From: Fratercula arctica
Lineage: Eukaryota > Chordata > Aves > Charadriiformes > Alcidae
Length of the DNA: 64,000 nt
Direction: 5' to 3'
NCBI GenBank assembly: GCA_947846985.1
Contig: CANTUZ010000004.1
Location: forward strand, 46,919,672-46,983,671
The position numbers and the translations under genes were made by a program. How positions within the stretch are numbered: the stretch's first letter is position 1; every line of letters begins with the position of its first letter. The notes under the pieces were generated by a model that had not been told where the DNA came from, made no database searches, and saw nothing but the letters and a program-made list of their open reading frames with translations. Positions 28,021-39,645 of the stretch are shown piece after piece.

Positions 28021-31000
28021 CAAAGGTAGATTTGATTACAGCTTGGGAACCCCAAGAACCATTTCCAGGATGCTCCAACCTTGCCCTTACAGACAACTAA
28101 CTTGCTTTGCCCCAGATAAATCCCACTGAAGTGCTCACACTGGCATCGTGTTACCGATAGCCTTACAATTTGAGCAGCATTTCACAACCCCACAACTGCT
28201 ATCAACAGTCCTGCAGTACCTGGAGTGCTCCAGCCAGAGTCAGGGGGTTGCACACACATTTCTCCTGCCTTGTGCCCTCCGTCCTTCTTCCAAAAGTGAA
28301 GACAGATGGATCTATTTCAACTCTGACATATTTTAGACCAGTGTATTGCCTGCCTGGAAGGGCTTTCATTTGAGGAGTTTTATTAGAAGTCAAATGAGAA
28401 GCAAGCTTTGGTGATAAGTATGAAGAGGGATGCACTAATGACTTGCCTTCAGCAAATGCTATTTGGGCTTTTCTTAATAAGGCAACAGGGTGAAAAACCT
28501 TGAGATGCATTTATCGGTTAAGTCTGGAATAAGTTTTTATCAAGGAAACTATTTGACATCTACAACTCTTAGTTGGTTCATAAGACAACCTGTTTCAATT
28601 TGATATTGTTAGAAATCAATGTGCAAGGTTAAATATGACATTATAACTCAATGTTTTTGTGCCATAAATGCGACTGTAGTTGTGCTAAATCAATAGAATA
28701 GAGTAGCCCAAATTTACTGCAGAGTCACAGCATAAATAGTTAATTCATGGATATTGCTTTACCTGATTTAGAGGTAAAAGGGTTGTTAAGAACAACGCTC
28801 TGGAGCTGTTCCCCACGGCTGTATTGGAACGGCTGTCATTCATCTTCCATCCAGCCTGCCAGGCTTTTGAGTATGTTGAAAGAGACTTTGATTTTAGCAA
28901 TAAAAATAGGTAGCTCGCATTTTGCTTGTTTTGTTGCTGTGCATGCACCACTCCCCTAGAATAATTTCATGTGTTTCAGTTTAAAGCGATGAGACTTTCA
29001 AAACTATCAGCTTAACAAACATGTTTTTAACTTCATGGAAGAAATGGAATCTACCTGTTTCTTTAAAAAGCTTTTTATTGCCGTTTATACAAGAGTCATT
29101 CATATTAAAGTAATGAGCATTAATATGCATGCAACCAGTTTTGCAAGCAGTATGCCTTATATCTGCAGCTGCCTTCCCTCTCGTTTCTTGGTAGAAACAC
29201 CTCCCGTAGGTCCTTGTGTCTTTGGAAACCATCTTCCATATATGTCACCCTGTTAAGAAAGACGAGAAGAGGTAGGAAGTCAGATACCATATTAGCTCAC
29301 CAATGCCATATGCCTTGGAAACATTAGAAAGTATGTTGTAAAACCTATCTTAAAGAGAGATCATTGTGATATGTTGTTTTAATTATTTTGGGTGTTTTTT
29401 TTTAAATCAAAGCTAATTTGCAACAAGTCAGATGAGATACACAGGGGGGAAAAAAGTTATCTTTTCACAACTACCGTTTCTGTGCCTTTTGGATAGGAGA
29501 TTTTCTATCTCTTGTTTGTGTAGATCAGTGAGATCCGTATGCACTTGGATTTTAAAAAAAGAGGCGGTTTTGTACTTGCCTGGTAGTTTCCATGAAAGTC
29601 TTGCTTTGGGTTTCTGTGAAGGTCTTACCATGTTAATTCTTCTGGAATAGTTGAGACAATTCATCTCCAAAATCAACTTTATATGAAAGATTATGCAACT
29701 TCACTGCAATGTTTGGAGGGTGACTAGATTATGCATCAGTTTCTTCCTGCTGGAAAGCAGGGTTTTGTCAAAAGTAATTTATATTCTACAATGAAATCTT
29801 TTTTTGTAGCAACCTTTAAATCCTTTTTCAGCAGGAAATTTCAAAATAAAGCAAATATTCGAATCTACTTTGCTTTTCAAAGAACAGATTGCAGAGTGAA
29901 AGCAGAAGTGGAACGGAAACAATTATTTTTTTTACTTAAATTAAGTGTACAAGTACATGTTGTTTTACTTTAATATTTTCCTCAGGGGGTTAGAAAATAA
30001 ATAGCTATATAATAAAATGAATTAAAATAACATCAGTAGGATTCCTGACGTGTTTCTTAAAACAAAAAATGAAATATAGTTGTTTGTAGAGCTGCATTTA
30101 TAGATTTTTTTGTTACAGCCATTTATTTTGAGAGAGAGGAGGGTTATTTGTATGGTTATGGCTTTGTACCAAGATTATGGTTTCTCATAAGATGGTATTG
30201 CTCCATCATACAGGGCTCTGGGTTACTTCAATAGGTTTTGATATAACTTTGAATTTCATAGGAGGGGGCAGGGGAAACTTGAATTGAAAACTTCAGCTGA
30301 CTTTTTTTTCCCCTTTCAGTCCTCAGTTCCTGTTCACATATGTTTATAGCTGCTTCCAAGGATGATAACTTCTTTGAAAGGGTTGCAATTTGAGCATTTT
30401 TATATACCCCAGGTGTATTGCACCTATATAACTCTTATTACCATATAACTCTTTCTAAATATAAAACTCCTTTAGGGAACACATTGTTTGCATTAACTCA
30501 GGAGCTAGGAGCCAGTAGGCAGGATCTGGGGCACCTCGTGCAGGCCATTGCACATGTCCACCTCCTTTATTCCAGGATGAAACAGGCCCAAGAGCCCTTT
30601 TATTCCTCCTAATGGCCAAATAGATTACAAAAACATTTCTTCACATGAGTGGCTCTGGAGATAAGAAATGTTTATCAGGATTCAACAGGAGTGAATTTAA
30701 TTTCAGTAAGTGTTATCTCTAACTTTGCTATTGTGCACCTGATGCCTTCTCACGCTTGGCTTTGAAGGAAATAACGTAACGCCATTACTGACGATGAAAA
30801 CCCAATAGCAGGAGATGAGAGACTGAAAGCTTGTTGCGCAGATGCATATTTATAGCTGCATTGTGAGCATCTATTTTCTTGGATTACCCTAGAAGATATG
30901 ATAACAACACTGAAGGAAATTACTTTATGAATTTAATACCCATATATTTTCTGTACTGATTTCATTCATCTAGGTTTGGTGGCATTTTATGTGGATGGTA

Positions 31001-34000
31001 AACTCTGTTCTATCATTATTCTTATTACAGCTAATAATAATTATTATTGTTATTGTAATTAATTGCCAATTTCCTCCTAAAAATCTTCTATAAAAACAAC
31101 CAGGAGAAAAAATAACAACAACAATAGAAATAGATATACAGGGCATTTAGAAATTGCTTGAGCGCTCACACTGACTAAGATCTTGTGCTAACGACTTCCT
31201 ACAGCTAAAATATGTCTCTTACATACTTAACGGCATTCTGCTCAGCACTGAAGTGATGAGGTGACTACATTCAAATTAGGAACTTCTGTCCTTTTTTTAA
31301 GAAGCATGTAGAGAGCGAGCCTGTCTCAATTGCCTTGAAAACCTCTTAAAACTGCTCCAGTAGGCAAGAGAGGACTTGGTTGTAATGAAACAGAAGCTGA
31401 TTTCATGAGCACTGAACACAGATTTTGGTGGGGTCTATCTGGCTCCCAAACTGTTGAATGGGATGCAGAGTGCGGATCCCCCATCTGAGGTACAGAAGAT
31501 GAAGAGACATACACAGGCACAATTCAATGCCCAAAATTGGTACCTTGGACCACCTGGGGTGCACTGGGGTATCAGACAGCCTCCTAGAGTGGGCACAAAC
31601 CGCACAGAACCTCTGGCAGCCCTGTGCCCTTCTGTCTAATGGGACATTTGAGGCATCTCAGAGAGCACGTGGTCTCTCCTTTAAAGTCACTGGATCCTCC
31701 AGGGAGTTCTCCTTGATCAGTGTCTCCTCAATCCATGCCACAGCCAGGCCCATCTTTCTTCCATGAAGGTGAGTCTAGAAAACAGAAATACCTTCTACCA
31801 TATTCATAGTTTGGTTCTCCCAGTGCCTAGAGTGCTATTTTAGCCATAGGCCCTACCTAAGCTCCTGTTGGTAACCTGATGTCTTCTGGAGCTGGACCAT
31901 GGCACACTACCCTGACCCATCTCTGCCCGAGAAGTTGTGGCTTTTGCCCTCACCTGTGCAGGGCTGCCCATGCTTTCTCCTACACCTTTCTCCACTGCCC
32001 ACCAGCACCTAAGCTGGAAGTATTTAAAGGATACTAAAAGTTAGTAAATTTGCTAGTTCTCAGCAACGCCTTCCTCACGGACTGCCTCACTTCCCGCTAT
32101 AAACTGTGATTCAGCCTTCAGTGTTATTTCATGTCGATACTAAAGCCTGTTGACTAACTACACAGTTTCTACAGATTTTGCCCTAACTCTCTAGTTGGAC
32201 AAGGTCAGTATCTTTAATCCCCATGCTCAGCACAAGTAAATAACATGGCACAGAACATTAACAGGGGTCAAGCCGTCTCCCATATTTGTCCCTGTTGTTT
32301 TTATCGCTACACAAACACAAGAAGTGACATCAGCTAGAAATAATCTCTTTTAAAACGTTATGCTGAGAGGTGTCTTTGAAGAGGTCTGAAGTCCACAAAT
32401 AGTCCGAAAATTCAGTAAAACCCACGGGTCCTCCAAATGTTCTCCTCTTAACAAAAGGAGTAATTAAGTGCCATGTTTCCCTAAAGACACCATGGAAATG
32501 AGGTTGTGTTTAACCTCATCCATCTCACTGATGGAGCAGGGATCTGCACCAGCACAGGGTAGCAAACACCTGGAGGAGGTGGTCTCACTGCCAAGAAAAC
32601 CATGTCTTGAAAGAAGCAGACACCGGTCACAAGGAAGTGATTTTGAACTTAATACATAAAGAAGCAGAAGGAATGGGCTCTGATTATTGGCTGGCTACCA
32701 GCAGATCATGCTGGGCAACCAAAAGTTATCACAGAGCAGAAGTCAGGGGCAGGTCTGGGTCCCCTGAAAGGCTGCACCAAGCTCACCATGAAACAGTGAC
32801 ATTTCTCTGTGTTTTCATGTACAAGGAAACCATTGGTCACCACTTCAGCACGTGGGAGAGGTGTCGCTGCCCGGGACAGATCCCACTGTGCCAGTGTCTC
32901 TCCTTTCTCCGCTGGTGCTTCAGACAGCGACCAGTCCCACCACCGTCACCATCTTTCTTGGCTCTCTGGTCACCATGGAAATCCCTCTTATCTCTCACAG
33001 TCTCACACATGACTTTCCTCAGCTGGCTTTTCTCTCACCTCAGTTGGTGTGTGCTCTAAAATATAACCATATTTTGGACATGTTTGTAGGGAGACTGAAT
33101 CACAATAACTTCTACTACAGGAGCACATAGACACACTGCAGTATTTACAGCCCCCTTTTTCGAGGCACCATGCAGATGGGTTTGAAGAGACAGTCCCTTT
33201 CCTGAGCTGGGTATAGATGAAATAGGCAAAGAAAGACCCAGGAAATTTATTATAGTTACTCATCAGCAGAGCAAGGAAAAAAAAAATGCCAGTCCCAAAC
33301 CTGGTGTTCTGCCCAGACAATTTTACCATTCCTGCCTTTTAATACATTTAACTTTCCCTTTAGCTGGCATTTTGTTGAAAAAAACTTTATGGTCCATAGC
33401 ATCAATGGTACTAAAATATGATAATTAATCACAGTCAGTTGCCAAGTTTCCACTGAGTTCAAGCATTTAAGTCACAATTAGCAGACACAATATTTCAGGA
33501 TATCAGTTTAGTCAAAACACTGAAACGCTGAACCAAATTTGATCTATGACATTGGCAGAGAAGCAACCAGCCCGTTATCATACAGCTCTATTCATCATAA
33601 TTTATCTAGTCTCCATCGAACACTGCTGTGTTCACCAGGCCACGAAGGAAAGGTCCGTAAGTGATTCTTGAATCTGCAGTGCTGATGGTTGAAGTCTAGT
33701 TTGCCTAGCAAATTTTACTGCCCTGTTTCACACATACACAGCCAGTAAAGTTCCTAAGAATAAGCACTTTAGGGCCAAAAATATCAAGTTTTGCAGTAAC
33801 AGACCCCAGTAGTGCCAGACCACCCCTACGTTCTGCTCCCGAAGATGCTGCCAAAGCAATAGCAACCGTCTCCAGAGCAAGGCAGGGCTCAACCACAGCT
33901 TTCTTACAGGTGAGACACTGCTCTGCTTTTTACACCATTCCTCACTAGCAGAACAAACAGACACTAAACACCAAAAAAGAGGTGGTGGGGGGGAAGTACT

Positions 34001-37000
34001 TTAACTGTCAGGCAGCAGTCTTTCTCCTTTCACCTCTGTTTCTGCAAGACCAATATAGCATTTCAGAGAGGGGTTATTGGAGGACAGAAAGAATATTTTG
34101 GAGATGTTACTGGATGATAGAGTAACAGTTGAGGGCTCAAACTCTTAGATCAGCTCACCGGAAAAATCAGAGCTCCTTCAGGATCAGCTTCAGGTGCTGC
34201 TGAAAGACTGGAACAGGTGAAGCAAATGGGGCTAAAACTGCCTATTGAGACTCATGTCCTGCTTGGGCTGCAATTGCACCTGTCTCCACTAACACAGAGG
34301 TAAGGGGGTCCTCACCTCTGAGATACACGCTCCTCCTGAGTACTCCTAACTGCACCTCACAGCTGGCCGAGGCGTGAAACTCTCCTTCCCATCCACCTCT
34401 CTGGGCTTTATTCAGCATCACCACCAACTTCATACACATTTCAGATCAAGTCATAGGAGAGGAATAAAATCAATCTGGCACACCTTGCTGTAACAGCAGT
34501 GTTACCATGTTTATCTTAGCCCACGCTAACACCGGACTCTTCCAGCCTGAAAGGTACTACTGGAATTGCAGATGTTATACATTTGGCATGGCACCCACAA
34601 AAAGAGAACTATAAACGGACTATTCTCACAAAAGAGCATCTCATGAAAAGAAGTATTTCCCCCTCTCCCTTAAAAAAAAGAAAAAGCTAAATGGTTGAAC
34701 GGAGAAAAACAGAAAGGGAAATCAAAGAAAAAAACATCAAAAAAAAATAGTGGGACTGGTTCATTCTGGCAGTTGCTGATGAATAACATGGTAAAAGAAG
34801 AAGAGGAAAAATTAACCCCAAAGCATTCATGAGGATGTGCCCAGTGAGAATAAAGTGTTACTTACAAATAAGCTGTATGTAAGTCACATAAGTCACAGAG
34901 CTGCATTGCATAGAGCAGATCCTGTGAAGCAGATTTATTCCCTTCATCTTCCCATACTCATGGGCCTCCACACACCCGCAGAGCCTTCCCACTCCTCCGT
35001 CCATGAGGTCTGAGCAAGGCCAAGTACAACAGGCAAAGCCAGCACTGCTGGGTCTCTCTTCCCCTCAGTCCCTTATGACTCAGCCCAAAGAGGCAGCACA
35101 TCATTGCCCCCTGCTTGGTTACCCCACTGGGGCTGGCTGGCCAACCATCTCTGTCATTCTCCATCCACCCACACTCACCTCTTGAAATGGAAAAGAGATC
35201 TTGACACCAAGCCACTCATCCTGCCATACGGCGCTCTAGACATTTGCCTCTTGTATGAGCCTGCACTGACCCTCTTCCACGCTGGGGGAGAAGATCTCTG
35301 CAGCCTTAATCCAGACTGCCTGGTATCCATCAACACCCTCTGCCTCTGAGCTGTGCCATTTCCTACTGGGCAGGAGCCATCTGGACTGTGACATCTTCAT
35401 GGTGTTGATATGGATGTCTCCAAGCTCTCAAAGCAATGGGTGCCCTGTCCAAGTCTCTACATGCAATCAAAATGACCTACTTTCCTCACTTGTCTGAACT
35501 TAAAAGTCTTGTAAACAGGTTGCATAGAGCCTATTTCTGGCTTGGCAAATGCATGCTCTTCTCCACAGTGGACTTTTTTAACTGATGGTTCTTAAAATGA
35601 TTGATGAGTTTCCAAGAGCCAAAGTCAAATCACATCGCTGGGTTATTTTTGTATTATTATTCATGAAGCCCATTCAAAGCTCAATTCAAAGGGCATCTGT
35701 AAGCAGTTGGTAAGGAGCTGGAACCCCTACTGTAATAAATGAGTCATTTCTCAATGGAAAACAAAAAACCTACTACATCAGCAAGATGATTGCACGTGGT
35801 AGAGCATTAAGAGAAAGATGAAATGGGATTAAGGGAATGGAAATAAAAGGAAATCTTAAGAAAAACAGACAGAGCAAAATATATGGGTGGAAAGAGCCTC
35901 AGATGGAGTTGTATAAGAAATTGTTCTTATGAAGTTCTTCAAAAGCTTCAGAATGAGAGAAAATAATCTGGTTTATAAAACTAGTTTGCATCTCCCTCCT
36001 CACCGAGCTTGCTTCAGAGACTGAATGGCCAGGTGCAGAAGAGGTGGTGCAGGGAGTCTCAAAGGCAAACAGGTCTTGTAGACATATTGATCCATGCATA
36101 GGGTAAATGCAAGTCAGGACATTATTTTCTAGAAAGTACTTTGCTCTGAGCAGACCGGATGGCAGGTGGGGTAGGTTTCCACTTGAAGTTCAGTCCACCA
36201 GCCTAGTACCATGGCTCTCCAAGGAGAAAGCAAGGATCCAGGTAGGAGCACTCAAAGTACATATGCCAGGGAAAGCAGTCAGGAACATTTTATTTTCTTG
36301 CAGCACTGTGCATAATAATTTTTTGGTCCTTAAGGACAAAAATTACTCTTGCACTGGGCAATGTCAGCCTTTCCTAAGCCAACTAGCACTCCTGCCTGAT
36401 GGTTGCTTAGAAAAGTATAAAGTGGCCTCAGCTTTGTGTGAGCTAAATCTGAGCTAGGCTACATCAGTGTCCATGCAGTCAGGGGAGTAACTGCTCTACA
36501 GGGGTTGCCAAATCAAAGCCAGGCAATCATCTGTCTAATACACAGTTCTAACAACGTCAAGGATGAAGGTGGAAAACCTTCACCGTCAGCAGTCATGCAC
36601 TGCTGTGCATAGAAGGAAAGACTTCTTTCCAGGACAGACCAAAGCTTGCTAACTTAGAAGCTGAGACACAAAGGTTCATCTGCCTCTCAGGCAGGGTGCA
36701 GCTGGAGGTAGTTCAGTTTAATTTAAAATAACGAGGTGTTAAAACTACCACCAGCTCCTAGCCTGTTAAAAAATATTCTTGGGCTCACTAAAACCCTCCC
36801 CACCTCAAAGACGAAGTCTTCACTGTGTCCACCTTTGCAGCTGGCTCCTTCCCTTCCAGCTGTCCCCAGCTCAGGCACTTCTACCAGCCCTCCTGCCATC
36901 ACCTTCCTACGTGATGACTATGCATTTGGAAACGTGCTCCCTTCTTATATTTTCAGGCCAGAGAAACTACTGATATTTTGTTTCTTTTCCTTTCTTTTCC

Positions 37001-39319
37001 ATCCCCGTCAACAATCTCTAAACAATTTGGACCAATAGCCCAAAGTCAAGATGAGGGCTCTTTTCACAGACCACCACTTACCTCCATCCTCACACCTGGA
37101 GTAGAAAACGCTGTGGATGTTGCTGCATCAATGATTCTGCAGGTTTTGTGCTCTACACTAGCAGGCTGGTCGTGGACCAGCATTTTGAAAGCTTTTCCCT
37201 GGATGACAGCACTCAAACATCACATCTTCTCTCAAACGCCTGGTGTTTCAAAGCAAACTCTTTTCACCACCTTGCAGACAATCCATTTTCCTTTCCTTCA
37301 GTCATCTTAGCTAACATCCTCTATGTGTCTTCCAGTCTAACATCATTTCCTTCTGAGCACAAGTACTTTAGTCATGATAAGGACTCATCATACCATTTAC
37401 AAGGGCGTTTATGCTGGAAGTGCAGCTCGGGAACACTAGTGTCCTCTTTATGGCTGCGTCATACCAATGACCTGGCCAGATACTGCCATTAACCTAGACA
37501 CTCCTGTACCTCTTCCTATGCTGTACCATTTGGGTTTTGAGAAGGTTGGTCCTTGTCCGTGGAGAGAACTGCTGAATAAATCTATACCTCACCTGTGCTC
37601 TTTGGTGCCCCTAACACCGAAGGCTTGTCTTCACAATGTAGCTGTGATTTAAACAATAGCTATAAGAATACACTTGCTGTGCAAGTTTCTTACATACTGG
37701 CATATAGGCAATCTTCCATGCTTCTCAGTGAGGTACCAGGTAAACTTTTCAAGAACGAAGAGATGTGGCAACAAATAAGTCAGGTGCAGAAGTACCAGGG
37801 TGAAGGTGAAGAGCTCTGTGGCTCCTTGCTAGCATGACCTGTTTTGACACGTGTACTTCACATCCCATGACATGATGGCACACCTGAAAAATGACAGTAC
37901 GGACAGATCCAGTCCTGACCTAAATCTGACCGTCTTTGTGCGGCTGTCCTGATGGAAACAAGCACCTACACAGAAAGCAAGATGGCAGCATGGGATTGAT
38001 GAGGAACAGCAATTTTAATGCCAAACTGGTCTGAAGTCAGCACGAATTAGAGATGAATGCAAAGTCCTTATCCAAGACAGCAGGGAGACCATTGATGCAG
38101 ACTCTTGCAGAGAAGAGAAAGGTGAACTCTTACAAAAATATATAAAAATCCAGAACAACCAATGGGCATCCAGTTACCCTACAGTGTCTGCTTCTATTTC
38201 CTGTTTGCTGCAAGGTCCTTTTTTGCTGTGCAAGACTTGTAGGTGTGCACAAAGATAGCTGTGTCCTCACTACCTTGATGCTTGGAAGATTACCGAGTCC
38301 CCTGCACTGGTTCAGGGTCCTACCAGTCCCTCACCCTTGGGAAATGAGCTGAAATATAGGAGCTCCTGGAACTCGCATTTTCTGGGGATCCTGGCACTGG
38401 CAACTTTGCAGTGCTCCAGCCAACGAGCTCTGAAGGGAGGGATCACTTCAGATAACCTGATAAGATGTGACCACAATCCTTACTAGTTAACTGTGGTAAA
38501 AAAAAAAATTCTGGTCACTTCTGTGATTTCACTATGAGCCCAGAACATGTGCAGAGCTCATCAGAAATGAACAGAAAGCGATGTCCTCACATTATGTGGG
38601 CCTCAGCAAAGTGTGATTGTCTGATGGGTTTGCTGAACTGGCTGCCCTCGTCAATGACAGGTAAAAAAGGGCATATGTTTGTCTAGGTCTGGTCCAGTCT
38701 AGTGGTGGACCTCATTCCCCAAACCACTGAAGTCAATGGGAACACCTGCCATAACATCAATTCTTTGGTCCCCCTTGGTCCCTGTATGGAGAGGTTGCTC
38801 CATGAAGCGCTGCAGTGTGTGAAACACACAGAGAAAGGGACAAGCCCTTTAATATCTCATTTATATCTTCCTGAGGTGTGGAGTTAACCAAATGAAAGAA
38901 AAGCCAAGAAATTCCCTGGACAGATTTTTGCAAGTGCCACCTTCAGTGAGGATGGGTCTAGGGAGTAAAACTAATTCTGAAGCAGAAGCACAACTTTTAT
39001 ATTAGCTGAGATGGGCAAGAGGGGTAGGATTTTTTTTCTTTCGACACAGCTTGAAGATGAGTCACTCCACTGCTAGACCGGGCAATGAGTACTGAAGAAC
39101 AATCAGGCTCTACAAAAAGAGACAATTCAAGCGTCCATATAGACAAAGAGCTTAAAATACCTAAACTCTACTGGGGATGCTCCAGACTCAGGCTGCAAAC
39201 ACGAAACTGAAGTGCAGGATTAGAGTGGGGACAGAGAGCAGAGCACAGCAGCTACACTTTCAAATAGCAACTTTCTGAAACAAACGCTGCTGCCAGCCTG
39301 GTTTGCTCCAGTGACCTTG
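28021..39319. other. intergenic, no gene seen
   Basis: About 11.3 kb without a supportable exon. It includes AT-rich repeat-free stretches at about 28980-29170 and 30690-31080 that look like candidate conserved non-coding sequence, and a pyrimidine-rich section near 36740-37320 that I could not identify. Reading frames at 32607-33059 and 36107-36457 have no recognisable domain. Confidence 0.6.
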
Positions 39320-39400
39320 TAGCTGACCCTACTTTGAGCAGGAGACTGAGCTAGAGGCCTCCTGAGGTCTCTTCCCAACTTATATTATCCTATGATCCCC
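39320..39400 (+). repeat. CR1 LINE 3' end, sense, decayed
   Basis: CCTACTTTGAGCAGGAGACT, GAGCTAGAGGCCTCCTGAGG and TCTCTTCCCAACTTATATTA followed by TCCTATGATCC match 'ctttgagcagggggttggactagatgacctcctgaggtcccttccaac...attctatgatt'. Confidence 0.75.
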
Positions 39401-39579
39401 CTGCCATCTGGGTTGTATACGTAGCTTGAGTTTCTCTGAGATAAAGTATTAGTGGATTTTGGTTAAAGTCCTCCAAGAACAGCTATCCATACTACAAATC
39501 CAGACCACTATTTCTCATGCTTTACAAGCTCAAACAAAACAAAGTACAGATTAGGAGTGAGACCTAGAATGATATATAG

Positions 39580-39645
39580 GTGTGAGTGTTGAAAGCCAGA
39601 AAGAACCATTGAGTGTGACCTCCTGAACACATGGGCCAAAGCGTT
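39580..39645 (-). repeat. ancient CR1 3' end, antisense
   Basis: TTGAAAGCCAGAAAGAACCA, TTGAGTGTGACCTCCTGAAC and ACATGGGCC resemble 'ttaaggccagaagggaccattgtgatcatctagtctgacctcctgcataacacaggcc' with an internal gap. It lies within about 180 bp of the sense copy at 39320-39400, so the two fragments face each other with opposite orientation. Confidence 0.55.

Noticed and set aside
27754..28023. 89-codon frame that could be called a small host protein
   Set aside because: The sequence is the C-terminal end of CR1 ORF2 ([10 protein letters not shown] motif) in a 5'-truncated repeat, not a host gene.
32607..33059. 150-codon open reading frame on the plus strand
   Set aside because: Three plus-strand frames are open over the same bases, and none gives a known protein signature.
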